From positions 1 to 64,000 of the forward strand of contig CAXPOZ010000001.1 in NCBI GenBank assembly GCA_964219355.1: a stretch of DNA of 64,000 nt, in the 5' to 3' direction. Positions within the stretch are counted from its first letter, which is position 1. Each line of letters begins with the position of its first letter. Shown one piece after another: positions 34,527 through 43,533 of this stretch. The notes beneath the pieces are model-generated. The model was not told where the DNA came from and searched no databases. It worked only from the letters and a program-made list of their open reading frames with translations. The translations under genes and the position numbers were made by a program. The DNA comes from Parvularcula sp964219355 (GTDB taxonomy: Bacteria > Pseudomonadota > Alphaproteobacteria > Caulobacterales > Parvularculaceae).

Positions 34527-35553
34527 TCGGACACTCCAACTCGGCGATGTGCTTGAACCGTACACTACATTGTGCGCCGTTCACACTCTCAACGTTGAAA
34601 GATGCCGCTAGCTGAGCGCATAAGCCTTTCACCATCGTTAAACCGAGACTCTCTGAGGAGCGTTCCTCAAGTTGGAAACCGGGTCCATTGTCTTTCACAG
34701 AAAGAACTATTTTCGAATCTTCCAGACCAGCCTCAACAATAATTTGGAGCCCTTCATCCGAAGTTGCATGCTGTATTGCATTCGTAATGAGCTCATTGAT
34801 GATCAAGGCAACCGGCCCCGCCTGATCATTTGTCAGTGACCACCCCACATCAATTTTTTCTACGAAACTGACCGAGCTATCCGTCGCGCTCTTCAAAGAA
34901 TCGAGCAGCGAAAGGATGAGGTCATGACCATCGAGTTGTGACATCTCTCCGCGCCGATACATCAGCTCATGGATCCGTGACATCGCAAGAAGGCGACGTG
35001 TCGCCGTGTCGACGAGGTCATGAAAGACCTGATCCTCGCTTCGCCGAGCCTGTTGCTCAAGGAGAGAGATGATGACGTGGATGTTGTTTTTCACGCGATG
35101 CTGCAACTCACGCATCAGGAGAATGTTCTGCTGAAGAGAAATTTCCAGGCGGTGCTGCAAACGATGCCGCTCTCTGACTTCCGCATTTAGCGCATCAACT
35201 TTCTTCGTCAGCGCCTTGAAACGCCCCTGTCGCAGATCCGGAAATCTGACACCGATCCGTAGTGGCTCGGCAGGCAAAAGCCGCTGTGCAATCACGACAG
35301 CATGATCGCTAATGTCCGGCCCCAGTTTCAGCTTTGCAGGTCGAGGCATAGTTGAACCAGAAGCCTTGGCGACAATGTCCTCTATTACGTCAGGCTCATT
35401 GTCATGAAGAAACTCGACGAGCTTTCGTCCAGCGCAATCATCCGTCTCCAAATAACAACGCGCCTTCGAATTTGCGTGGACGATTTTGGCCTCACCGTCG
35501 AGGACGATGCACGGCTCCGGGCAAAGTTCGAGCACTGACTCAATGCTGGTCAT
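34501..35553 (-). CDS. PAS-containing sensor histidine kinase, HisKA_2/HWE-type
   Basis: 350 residues, no membrane segment, so soluble. A PAS-like N-terminal domain (about 3-105: CPEPCIVLDGEAKIVHANSKA) is followed by a coiled linker and the HisKA_2 dimerisation helix LMRELQHRVKNNIHVII, with phospho-accepting His152. The ATPase domain has LIINELITNAIQHA (N box) and VKDNGPGFQLEE (G1 box). Such kinases are frequent in the alphaproteobacterial general stress and light responses. It is the middle gene of a three-gene cassette, overlapping its neighbours at both ends. Confidence 0.9.
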   Translation of the reverse strand: MTSIESVLELCPEPCIVLDGEAKIVHANSKARCYLETDDCAGRKLVEFLHDNEPDVIEDIVAKASGSTMPRPAKLKLGPDISDHAVVIAQRLLPAEPLRIGVRFPDLRQGRFKALTKKVDALNAEVRERHRLQHRLEISLQQNILLMRELQHRVKNNIHVIISLLEQQARRSEDQVFHDLVDTATRRLLAMSRIHELMYRRGEMSQLDGHDLILSLLDSLKSATDSSVSFVEKIDVGWSLTNDQAGPVALIINELITNAIQHATSDEGLQIIVEAGLEDSKIVLSVKDNGPGFQLEERSSESLGLTMVKGLCAQLAASFNVESVNGAQCSVRFKHIAELECPNGESEYIA

Positions 35554-36082
35554 GACTTGCCTCTACTGCAAAATATTCACGGCTTGTACTCTGAGGCCTC
35601 TCATCAGGCTTCAATCTGATAACGACACGGCACCCCCTATCACCATTCGCAATTGCCTCGTCAATTCTGACATTTGCATAGCCCAGATTATCGGCTGCAA
35701 TCCGTCCAAAGACGTTTGACGTCATCATGCATAAGGATGGTCTGCCCTCGACATATTGTCCAAATGGACAAGCATTATTGCCGAAGACGATCTCCTCGTC
35801 ACTTTCCTCGATGATGTAGAATTCGCCTCCGATCCGCCTTTTTAGATCGACAAGACAGGCCGCAACCTGTTCCTTATTCAAATTCTCAACTTGCAATGAC
35901 TGACGGTAGGATGTGCCAATTTCTTCCCCCATCGTGTCACCAACAATCGAAACAAAACCAGCCGCTTCCGGTAGACCAATTATATCTTCCAATGCGCCTG
36001 TGAGATGACGTAAGAGCGATCGAGTGAACCGGTCCTTGTCCAGGGGGATATCCGCATTTTGAATATCTTGTACTCCTGACAT
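35540..36082 (-). CDS. MetOD1-like (methanogen output domain 1) sensory protein
   Basis: 180 residues from ATG 36082, with AAGGAG in its leader. The C-terminal half has a cysteine pattern recognised as the methanogen output domain 1 type: NNACPFGQYVEGRPSLCMMT, then NVFGRIAADNLGYANV and GDRGCRVVI. The spaced Cys residues could hold a metal or respond to redox or nitric oxide; that is inference. The N-terminal part (about 15-80) resembles a helical sensory or dimerisation region. The stop overlaps the kinase start by 14 bases, so the protein probably feeds the kinase. Confidence 0.7.
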   Translation of the reverse strand: MSGVQDIQNADIPLDKDRFTRSLLRHLTGALEDIIGLPEAAGFVSIVGDTMGEEIGTSYRQSLQVENLNKEQVAACLVDLKRRIGGEFYIIEESDEEIVFGNNACPFGQYVEGRPSLCMMTSNVFGRIAADNLGYANVRIDEAIANGDRGCRVVIRLKPDERPQSTSREYFAVEASHDQH

Positions 36083-36208
36083 GACGGAAAACTCCTTCAA
36101 ATTTTAAGTTTCCAAGCGGACGAATCCATAAGTGATAATCTAACTCAAAAGTTGCACTCTCAGGCAATTACTCTCAAAGATGTTTCAAGTGCTGGCAAGA
36201 CGGAACTT

Positions 36209-37366
36209 ATGTCGAACCCTGAAATAATTGCAGTTATCGTCGCAGGCGGGAAAGGCAGCCGCGCCCGTACCGGGCTGCCCAAACAATATATGCCGCTTGG
36301 CGACACGCCCGTTTTACGCCGCACTGCAACAGCGTTTTCCACACACCCTCGGATCGACGCCGTCCTGTGTGTCATCGGTGATGAAGATGGCGAGCTCTAT
36401 GAAAATTCCGTCAGAGGTCTGAGCAAAATTCTTGACCCAGCCATTGGGGGCGAGAACCGTCAGGCATCCGTGCGTAACGGCCTTCGCGCACTCACGGGTC
36501 ACTCGCCGCAAATGGTCCTCATCCATGATGGTGCCCGCCCTTTCATCAGTCATGAGACGATTACCGGCGTGATCGAGGCCCTACATCAGGCAGATGGCGC
36601 GATCGCCGCCCTGCCCGTCTCCGACACGCTCAAACGGGCGAACCGCGCGATGGGGATTGAGGAAACGGTGCCACGTGAGGGGCTGTGGCGGGCACAGACG
36701 CCCCAAGGTTTCCGCTATGAAGTCATTCACAGCCTGCATGAAGACGCAGAACCCGGAACGGCCACCGATGATGCCGCCTTGCTTGAGGCGCGCGGCATCC
36801 ATGTCGCCATTGTCCCTGACCTGCCGACCAATATCAAACTGACTTATAAGGAAGATTTCGACGTGGCCGAGAAACTGATCGCCGGCACGAGGCGGACCCA
36901 TATCGGGCAAGGCTTTGACGTTCACGCTTTTGAGGATGGTGACGCTGTCACACTTGGCGGGGTAGAAATCCCGCATTCACAAAAACTCAAAGGCCATTCC
37001 GATGCCGATGTGGCACTTCATGCTCTCACCGATGCCCTTCTCGGCGCCATTGGTGAAGGCGATATCGGCACCCATTTTCCGCCTTCTGACGAAAAATGGC
37101 GCGGCGCGGCCTCTCACCTCTTTGTCGAACATGCCGCAAAGCTGATTTCCGATCGCGGCGGCGAGATCGGCAATATCGACCTCACACTGATCGCCGAAGC
37201 CCCCAAAGTCGGCCCGCATCGGGCGGCTATGCGCGAGAAGATCGCGAGCATGCTTGGGCTTGATGAGGCTTGCATTTCGATCAAGGCCACGACCACCGAA
37301 GGCTTGGGCTTTACCGGCCGCAAGGAAGGCATCGCCTGTCAAGCTGCGGTGACGGTCATCCTGTGA
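36209..37366 (+). CDS. ispDF: Bifunctional IspD/IspF of isoprenoid synthesis
   Basis: 385 residues from ATG 36209. The N-terminal half is the 2-C-methyl-D-erythritol 4-phosphate cytidylyltransferase (IspD): VIVAGGKGSRARTGLPKQ (CTP-binding) and VLIHDGARPFIS. From about 227 comes the 2,4-cyclodiphosphate synthase (IspF): HIGQGFDVHAFEDG, with zinc ligands in FDVHAF, and LKGHSDADVALHALTDALLG. The fusion of MEP-pathway steps 3 and 5 is common in alphaproteobacteria. A longer start at 36152 would add 19 residues. The stop overlaps the GTG of cinA. Confidence 0.97.
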   Translation: MSNPEIIAVIVAGGKGSRARTGLPKQYMPLGDTPVLRRTATAFSTHPRIDAVLCVIGDEDGELYENSVRGLSKILDPAIGGENRQASVRNGLRALTGHSPQMVLIHDGARPFISHETITGVIEALHQADGAIAALPVSDTLKRANRAMGIEETVPREGLWRAQTPQGFRYEVIHSLHEDAEPGTATDDAALLEARGIHVAIVPDLPTNIKLTYKEDFDVAEKLIAGTRRTHIGQGFDVHAFEDGDAVTLGGVEIPHSQKLKGHSDADVALHALTDALLGAIGEGDIGTHFPPSDEKWRGAASHLFVEHAAKLISDRGGEIGNIDLTLIAEAPKVGPHRAAMREKIASMLGLDEACISIKATTTEGLGFTGRKEGIACQAAVTVIL

Positions 37367-37854
37367 CGGATCATCAGACCTATCAGCTCGCCGAAAATGT
37401 CATTACCCGCGCTGCGACAGCCGGAAAACGCATCGCGACAGCCGAATCCTGCACCGGCGGGCTGATCGCCGCCGCGCTCACCGATATTCCGGGAGCGTCA
37501 GATGTTTTCACCCACGGCTTTGTCACCTACGCCAATGAAGCCAAGGAGGCGATGCTGGGCGTCCCCTATACCGCATTACTGACACATGGCGCTGTGAGCG
37601 CCCCTGTCGCTCTTGCCATGGCGAAAGGTGCAAGGGCCGCCGCAAACGCGGACATCGCGATCTCTGTCACGGGCATTGCCGGTCCCGGCGGCGGTACGCC
37701 GGAGAAACCTGTGGGGCTCGTTTATATCGGCATAGCGAATGGAGATCGAAGCAGTTTTCACCGGCATCTTTTCGCGGCAGGCTCTAGGGAATATATCCGC
37801 TCACAGACGGTCAAGGCCGCGCTTCGTTATCTTGCTGCTGGCTTGAGCGCCTGA
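37363..37854 (+). CDS. CinA-family nicotinamide-nucleotide amidohydrolase
   Basis: 163 residues from GTG 37363, which overlaps the ispDF stop by four bases. It is the stand-alone C-terminal CinA domain (PncC): KRIATAESCTGGLIAAALTD holds the catalytic Ser, SVTGIAGPGGGTPEKPVG is the second core motif, and VFTHGFVTYANEAKEAMLGV is conserved. It recycles nicotinamide mononucleotide to nicotinate mononucleotide. The N-terminal competence domain of longer CinA proteins is absent. Confidence 0.94.
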   Translation: MTDHQTYQLAENVITRAATAGKRIATAESCTGGLIAAALTDIPGASDVFTHGFVTYANEAKEAMLGVPYTALLTHGAVSAPVALAMAKGARAAANADIAISVTGIAGPGGGTPEKPVGLVYIGIANGDRSSFHRHLFAAGSREYIRSQTVKAALRYLAAGLSA

Positions 37855-37856
37855 CT

Positions 37857-38261
37857 TCAGGCCGTTTTCGGCTGCTGCTCAATGTGAGTTTCCTCACCGA
37901 TTGATGCCAGCACTTCTGCGACCATGTCCTCATCATACGGCTTCATGAGGATGTGTTTGGCACCTGCCGCATTGGCCAGCGCCAATTCACGCGGATCATT
38001 ATGCGTGACACACAATATGACATGCGGACGTGCATCAAGCCTGTTCACCTCACGCAAGATATCGAGCGCACCGAAATCCGGCAGGTCCCAGTCGAGGAAT
38101 AGCGCGTCGTAAGGATGGTCTTTGAGGAGCCCGATCGCCCCTGCCGGGCCATCCGCCTCCTCCGTCTCGCATCCGCACGATGCCAGTAGGCGGCACATGA
38201 CCGCCCTGACATTGCTCGAATCCTCAATGACGAGACATCCCATTTTCGACGCAGACTCCAC
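37857..38261 (-). CDS. Single-domain response regulator beside chpT
   Basis: 134 residues if it begins at GTG 38261, or 128 from ATG 38243. It is a receiver domain only: CLVIEDSSNVR, phospho-acceptor in LFLDWDLPDF, LCVTHND and Lys in ILMKPYDED. No output domain. It lies 79 bases downstream of chpT on the same strand, so ChpT may pass phosphate to it, as it does to CtrA and CpdR; CpdR itself is also a single receiver, but identity with it is not shown. The gene ends two bases from the convergent cinA stop. Confidence 0.85.
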   Translation of the reverse strand: MESASKMGCLVIEDSSNVRAVMCRLLASCGCETEEADGPAGAIGLLKDHPYDALFLDWDLPDFGALDILREVNRLDARPHVILCVTHNDPRELALANAAGAKHILMKPYDEDMVAEVLASIGEETHIEQQPKTA

Positions 38262-38340
38262 GCTTGTGTTGCGGCCGGAATGATATCCCAGACAGAAACG
38301 ACCAAAGAGTTAGCGCAGCTTAGTTAAAATTCTGCGTTTC

Positions 38341-38967
38341 TTAGCAAGCCAGATCGAGGCGCAGGACCAAGCGCTCATCGAGCGCGAAATCCGTCGTGAT
38401 ATGCGCCCCGCCCGTCCGGGCAATAAGCGCCGCAAGGCAAGCCGGCATATCCTTGGGCTGGATGTCCGCATCATCGCCATCAAAGGCGCGCGCCATCTCG
38501 TCGCTGAATTTCACCTTGGGGCCCGTCGCGGTGACGATCAGCCCACCAGCCTTCTCGACCTGCACGATACTGCCGGGGCGCGGCACGCAGCGCTCAATGG
38601 CAATCAGCATGTTGAGGAGCACCCGGCCCTGCCATTTTGGCAGGCTCATTTCGCCCAAGCGCCAGTCTAGCTCCGCTTTGGAATGGGCATAGAATGCTTG
38701 CGCCGCGGTTTCCGCTTCCCGCATGTCGAGATCGCCGGAAAACCCGCCGGATGAGCCGTAGGCCAGCCGCGCCAACGTCAGGACAGCAATCGACTTCGAT
38801 GTGCTTTCCTTGATCAGGTTGAGGGCATGCTCCTGCATTTCGGGATCTTCGCCCTCGCCGAGGACTTCGAGGCCCGTATTGAGGGCCCCAACGGGGTTCA
38901 CAAGGTCATGGCAAAGGCGTGACGCCATGAGCGAGGAAATCTGAACAATCTTGTCCGTATCAGTCAT
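38341..38967 (-). CDS. chpT: Histidine phosphotransferase ChpT
   Basis: 208 residues from ATG 38967. ChpT relays phosphate from CckA to CtrA and CpdR in the alphaproteobacterial cell-cycle pathway. The dimerisation helix contains the phosphorylated His in SSLMASRLCHDLVNPVGALN, followed by the alphaproteobacteria-specific GLEVLGEG. The C-terminal degenerate kinase-like fold (about 100-205) lacks the ATP-binding motifs, as expected. Neither cckA nor ctrA lies in this window. Confidence 0.92.
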   Translation of the reverse strand: MTDTDKIVQISSLMASRLCHDLVNPVGALNTGLEVLGEGEDPEMQEHALNLIKESTSKSIAVLTLARLAYGSSGGFSGDLDMREAETAAQAFYAHSKAELDWRLGEMSLPKWQGRVLLNMLIAIERCVPRPGSIVQVEKAGGLIVTATGPKVKFSDEMARAFDGDDADIQPKDMPACLAALIARTGGAHITTDFALDERLVLRLDLAC

Positions 38968-39034
38968 GCCTGTTCTTTCTGCCTGTTCTCTCGGACAGGC
39001 AATCGGGGAAAAGGCCAAACTGTTGGTAAAATGC

Positions 39035-40648
39035 TTACTGATTGGTTGCCGAGGCAATCGTGTAGGGATGCACCCGCAGCGTATCGACGAAGAGACGCCG
39101 ATCCTCGAAACTCGCAAGCAGGTCGCCATCGAGGACTCGGCCATTGGCAACATCGAGCGTCATCGGGTTCTGCACGACACCTGATTTGAGCACTTCATAA
39201 TGAAGGTGCGGGCCGGTCGACCGACCGGTCGTGCCGACATAGCCGATGATGTCGCCCTGACGGACGCGCGCGCCAGCTTTGATACCTTTGGCGAAGCCAT
39301 TGAGGTGGGCATAGGCCGTCTCAAAGCCGCTGGCATGCTCGATTTTGATATAGTTCCCGAATGTTCCCGTTGGGGCAGCCCGGACGATCTTGCCGTCCCC
39401 TGCCGCCATGATCGGTGTGCCGCGCGGCGCGCCGAAATCAACGCCTTTATGCGCCTTGGTATAGCCAAGGATTGGATGCTTGCGGCGGCCAAAGCCCGAG
39501 GTCACCCGTGCGCCTTCAATCGGCGTTTTCATCAGCATACGGGTCGCACTCTCCCCGGAGGCATCAAAGAACGGGATCTCCATCCCTTCGGCTTCGTCAA
39601 AGCGATAATAATTTCGTGCTCGCGTCTTCCCGCGCCAGGTCATCGCCGCAAAGACGATATCGCCTGAGCCGACATACTCGCCTTCTTCGTCGTAGAGGAC
39701 TTCGTAGACAGCCTCAAAACGGTCACCGGCAAAGATGTCACGCGCAAAGTCGATGTCGTAGAGGAAGAGGTTCGCAAAGCGCTGCATGATTTCGGGGGGC
39801 ACTTCGGACCGGCTGCCCGCCATAAAGAGTGAGTGATTGATCACGCCCGCAACGGCGGCATAGCGTTTCTGGATCTGCAATTCCTCGATGCGAGCCGTAT
39901 ACTGACCGTCACGGTCGCGCCATGCGGTCACGATATGACGATCATCTGGCCGGAAGCGCAGACGCATCAGGGCAAGGTCGTAAGACTGAAGTCCTTCTGC
40001 CGTCATGTCGCCGCCATCATTGTCGCGGCGGACCGGCTCGAAGGCATAGTCGATGGCGGTCCCGGATTCGATTTTCTTGATGTCCGTGACTTCACCGGCT
40101 GCCGTTAGCATGGCTTCGGTTTCAATCTCGCCTGCGCCAAGGGCCAGCAGGGTCTGGCTGAGATTTTCACCGCGATTGAGGACGACCGTCATATAGGCGC
40201 GCTCGGCCCGGCTCTCGGCCTGCGCCTGCGCATAGGCAGCAAAGAGGCTCTCGCGGCCCCCGGTAAAATCATCGGCGGGCGCAATGGCGACCGGGGCTGC
40301 ATCGGCGAGATAAACGGCGGCAGGATCGATAGTGCTGACGATCGGCACGCCTTCAGGGCGTCGGCGGGGCTTGAGACGCGGAACGAGCTTCATCTGGTCA
40401 GGAGCCGCGGACGCGACGACAGCCAGCTTCTCTTCCAATCCGCCGATCACGATACGCGCAGATTGGGGTTTCGTCCGCTCATTCTTGGAGCTCACGGAGA
40501 TCGGAAAACGGAGCTCGGCATAGCTCGCGTCAGCCTCTGCCTGCGGTGCGCGGCGGCCCGATTCGAGCAGCACGACCCCAATGGCGAAGGCGCCTACAAT
40601 CAATGATAGAATTGCGACGGGAAGTAGTCCCGTATTCCTTGCAGTCAC
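39035..40648 (-). CDS. Membrane-anchored M23 family metallopeptidase
   Basis: About 537 residues from GTG 40648, with AGGGA upstream (TTG 40672 is possible). A transmembrane segment (about 7-27) anchors a periplasmic chain. The central part (about 110-330) resembles the DipM/OapA-type region of peptidases that follow a LysM-like module. The C-terminal M23 domain (about 380-490) has HKGVDFGAPRG (His, Asp ligands) and TGPHLHYEVL (His pair). M23 enzymes cut peptidoglycan cross-bridges or activate amidases. The operon relationship with chpT (67 bases) is uncertain. Confidence 0.9.
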   Translation of the reverse strand: MTARNTGLLPVAILSLIVGAFAIGVVLLESGRRAPQAEADASYAELRFPISVSSKNERTKPQSARIVIGGLEEKLAVVASAAPDQMKLVPRLKPRRRPEGVPIVSTIDPAAVYLADAAPVAIAPADDFTGGRESLFAAYAQAQAESRAERAYMTVVLNRGENLSQTLLALGAGEIETEAMLTAAGEVTDIKKIESGTAIDYAFEPVRRDNDGGDMTAEGLQSYDLALMRLRFRPDDRHIVTAWRDRDGQYTARIEELQIQKRYAAVAGVINHSLFMAGSRSEVPPEIMQRFANLFLYDIDFARDIFAGDRFEAVYEVLYDEEGEYVGSGDIVFAAMTWRGKTRARNYYRFDEAEGMEIPFFDASGESATRMLMKTPIEGARVTSGFGRRKHPILGYTKAHKGVDFGAPRGTPIMAAGDGKIVRAAPTGTFGNYIKIEHASGFETAYAHLNGFAKGIKAGARVRQGDIIGYVGTTGRSTGPHLHYEVLKSGVVQNPMTLDVANGRVLDGDLLASFEDRRLFVDTLRVHPYTIASATNQ

Positions 40649-40796
40649 TCTATCCCTGCCCAGTCCCACCAAGTCAGCTGATCACGAGCCTGATGTCAGG
40701 CAATAAGCGGACCAACTCAGGCGGGCAGAAAACACTTTTGTGGCGTGCGCGTCAAATGACTCAAATGTCAGGGAAAATGTGAATTGACCGAACGGG

Positions 40797-41024
40797 TTAA
40801 CCTCGTCCGGGACCTTCACCACGTTCTTTGAGGACGTCGCGCAGCAGCTTGTCGAGATCGGCATTGCCTGCGATCTGCCCTTTGAGTCTTTCGCGCACAA
40901 GATGCGGCAGGGCTTCGGGGGCGGTCTCACCCATCGCGCCGACGGTTTGCCGGATCAGACGGCGAATGGCCTCATCCGTGTCGAAGTCCGGTGACCCCGG
41001 CTGGTTTTTACGATCATTGCTCAT
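40797..41024 (-). CDS. Small hypothetical protein
   Basis: 75 residues, hydrophilic, with a helical centre (EAIRRLIRQTVGAMGE and LPHLVRERLKGQIAGNADLDKLL). No family recognised. Its start overlaps the stop of the GT2 gene by four bases (ATGA), a strong sign of translation. It closes the minus-strand unit that begins with the FkbM methyltransferase or the GT2 gene. It may be a small partner of the glycosyltransferase or of no relation. Confidence 0.6.
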   Translation of the reverse strand: MSNDRKNQPGSPDFDTDEAIRRLIRQTVGAMGETAPEALPHLVRERLKGQIAGNADLDKLLRDVLKERGEGPGRG

Positions 41025-41806
41025 GATGCTTGAGATAGGGGGCTATTCGCCGTTTCGCCAGCCCGCCGGTAAATGCCGTGATGGGCGAGCGCAAAGCCGG
41101 TTACTGATTTGAGCGACCTCACCCGCCCGCAATTCCGGCGAAGGACGCGCCAGATTTCGCGCAGGCGCGCCCGGCCCAGCGTGCCGGTCTTGGTCCCCTC
41201 CCCGAAATAGACCTCCGAGAGGACGTCCGGCGTGTAATGGAATTTTGCGCCGTTCTCCCGCAGCCGAACCCATAGATCCCAGTCCATGACGAAATGAAGT
41301 GTCGGGTCGATCCCGCCGATCGCCTCGATAGCCGACCGCCGCACAAAGCAGGACGGCTGAGAAATATTGTTCGAATAATAGAGACTTTCAGACGGCGACG
41401 AGACTTCCGGATGAAGGAATGGCTCAGCATCATCCGTGACGATCAGGCTCTGACCGTAGACCACATCGATGTCTGGATGATCGCGGAAAAACGAAGCGAC
41501 CTTGCAAAGCGCGCCATCGGTCAGGCGGTCATCGACATTGAGCCAGCCAAGGATATCTCCCGAGACCGCAGCCCAACCTTCCTTGATCGCGGCAGCCTGC
41601 CCGTCATCTGGACCATGCCGTCGATAGGTGATCATCTTCTGATAGTCCTCTGCGAGCTGATGGACCTCTTGCGCATCACTGCAATCACAGAGCGCCACAG
41701 CGATCGCCTCATCTTGCGCATCAAGTGACGCAAGGCACTCCCCCAACCGGGGGTCAAAGTCAGGCCCCGCCGGAATCGTGATGGAGAATGTCAGCGGAGG
41801 CGTCAT
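41021..41806 (-). CDS. Glycosyltransferase family 2
   Basis: 261 residues, cytoplasmic. The nucleotide-binding start TFSITIPAG and ALCDCSD (about 30-45) and the catalytic-type NVDDRL (about 92-97) fit a GT-A fold. AFSRHLDF-type sequence is absent; instead VRRSAIEAIGGIDPTLHFVMDWDLWVRL matches family 2 enzymes of polysaccharide synthesis. The sugar donor is unknown. It is the left-hand glycosyltransferase of the glycan island. Confidence 0.88.
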   Translation of the reverse strand: MTPPLTFSITIPAGPDFDPRLGECLASLDAQDEAIAVALCDCSDAQEVHQLAEDYQKMITYRRHGPDDGQAAAIKEGWAAVSGDILGWLNVDDRLTDGALCKVASFFRDHPDIDVVYGQSLIVTDDAEPFLHPEVSSPSESLYYSNNISQPSCFVRRSAIEAIGGIDPTLHFVMDWDLWVRLRENGAKFHYTPDVLSEVYFGEGTKTGTLGRARLREIWRVLRRNCGRVRSLKSVTGFALAHHGIYRRAGETANSPLSQAS

Positions 41807-41898
41807 AAGATGTCTCGGATAGCCTGAAGCTTATAGCGCGTCTTGCTGCACGTTAGCGTATTGATCTGGAAAAGCGATTGCCGTTTACGGCTTGGCAC

Positions 41899-42570
41899 TC
41901 ACCAGGCGTGCGATCTGCGCAGCGCGCCTTTTTCCTTCACGAAGGCGATATCCACCTGCCCCAGCGCATTGTCGCTCGGCCGGTAGAGTCCATCGAGAAG
42001 GTCGTAAACGACGAATCCTGCCTCCTTCATGAAGGTGATGATCTCATAGAAAATCGGGTGATGCGGTCCCCAGAAGGGGAAAAAAGACGCTTCAACGATG
42101 GCCACATCGACATCCTTGAGCGTCTCCTTGCCCCCTTTGAGCACTAGCAGGTCGGCGCCCTGACAATCGGTTTTCAAAAGGATCGGCTTCTCGCAGGACA
42201 ATTCGGCCATTTCATCGTCGAGCGTTGTCACCTCAACCTCGACGACGCGCTGATCATCGTCTTTCCGTCGATGCATCATGGATGAACCAAACAGATCCTG
42301 ATGCCGCAGTAGCGTCTTTGTCGCTTTCTCTTCCATCAGGGCACATGTCCGAATCACATGCCGGTACGGCTTCATGGTCTTTGCCAGCTCGGCGTGGAAA
42401 TCCGGCAGAGGCTCATAGACGACGTGCTGCGCTTCGGGGAACGCTTGATAAATGCTCAAGGTCCCTTTTGCCGCACCGACATCGATACAGGTCTTGGGAG
42501 CGAAACCGAGGGACTTCAGATGAGTAAAAAACGCGTCGAAATCTCGCGTCGGCCGTTCGGTCAAAACCAC
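41899..42570 (-). CDS. FkbM family methyltransferase
   Basis: 223 residues; GTG 42570 or TTG 42564 could start it. The SAM-binding loop is CIDVGAAKGTLSIYQ (about 28-42), followed by VYEPLPDF, and the family motif VTTLDDEM and ILLKTDCQGADLLVLKGG are clear. FkbM proteins methylate sugar or other hydroxyl groups and are common in polysaccharide clusters, where they cap or decorate sugars. It lies 135 bases upstream, and divergent, from the exporter permease. Confidence 0.92.
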   Translation of the reverse strand: MVLTERPTRDFDAFFTHLKSLGFAPKTCIDVGAAKGTLSIYQAFPEAQHVVYEPLPDFHAELAKTMKPYRHVIRTCALMEEKATKTLLRHQDLFGSSMMHRRKDDDQRVVEVEVTTLDDEMAELSCEKPILLKTDCQGADLLVLKGGKETLKDVDVAIVEASFFPFWGPHHPIFYEIITFMKEAGFVVYDLLDGLYRPSDNALGQVDIAFVKEKGALRRSHAW

Positions 42571-42705
42571 TCTCCCACAAGGATATTATGCGCACATGTA
42601 CGAAAACCCGCCCTTGCCACAAGGGGTTGTGCCTTGCTAGCTCGCGCCGCTTCATGGAAGGACGGTATGTCAGTGCCTGACTGACGAGAAAGAACGACCG
42701 GACTT

Positions 42706-43530
42706 ATGGCGTCCCCAGATTATTATCACTACGAAGCCGGCAACTCGAACTGGGGCCGGACGGTCGCAGATATCAAATCCGGGCTTGGCCGCTGGCGGCT
42801 CTGGTCGAGCATGGCTTTTCGCTATTTTCTCAACCAGTATCGCGGCGCATTGATCGGCCCGTTCTGGATTTCTCTGACAACAGCTTTGACGGCCACGGGA
42901 CTGGGACTTCTCTACTCCCAGCTCTTCAGCATCGATGTCAAAAACCATCTGCCCTATGTGACCATCGCGCTGGTCGTCTGGACCTATATGAGTTCCTTCG
43001 CGACGTCAGGAACGGCGGTCTTCAACTCCAATTCGCACATCTTCAAGGAATATCCCCTTCCCTTGAGCATGTTCCCGATGCGTCTGACCGTCCTGCAATT
43101 GCTACAGGTCTGCTTCCGCTTCATTGTGCTCTTCGGTGTAATGATGATCTTTGGCGTCCCGTTCACACCTTTATCGGCCCTGGCGATCATCGGCTTTGCA
43201 CTTCTGACGTGGATCGGCTTTTGGTCCAGCCTCGCGCTTGGGGTTATCAATGCGCGGTTCCGTGATTTTGGTCAGATGGTCGGCGCGATGTTCGGCTTTG
43301 CCTTCTTCGTCACCCCCATTTTCTGGACAGCTGACCGGCTGGGCCCATACAGCTGGGTCGTCGATTTCAATCCGCTTTATCACATGATCCAGACTGTCCG
43401 TGGTCCGCTATTAGGCGGCGATGACATTGCCCTGCATTTTATCGTCACCGGCGCGATCGCCATTCTGTCGATGGTCGCTGGACTGCTCGTCTACGGCCGG
43501 TTCTCTCACCGCCTTCCCTATTGGTGCTGA
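42706..43530 (+). CDS. ABC transporter permease, polysaccharide export (Wzm-like)
   Basis: 274 residues with six predicted membrane helices. WRLWSSMAFRYFLNQYRGALIGPFWISL (split as two motifs: FRYFLNQYRGALIGPFW) is the amphipathic entry and gate typical of ABC-2 type polysaccharide exporters. LTVLQLLQVCFRFIVLFGV and MFGFAFFVTPIFWTA are conserved helices. It moves a lipid-linked glycan across the inner membrane. The ATPase starts three bases later, so they form an operon. Confidence 0.9.
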   Translation: MASPDYYHYEAGNSNWGRTVADIKSGLGRWRLWSSMAFRYFLNQYRGALIGPFWISLTTALTATGLGLLYSQLFSIDVKNHLPYVTIALVVWTYMSSFATSGTAVFNSNSHIFKEYPLPLSMFPMRLTVLQLLQVCFRFIVLFGVMMIFGVPFTPLSALAIIGFALLTWIGFWSSLALGVINARFRDFGQMVGAMFGFAFFVTPIFWTADRLGPYSWVVDFNPLYHMIQTVRGPLLGGDDIALHFIVTGAIAILSMVAGLLVYGRFSHRLPYWC

Positions 43531-43533
43531 CGA

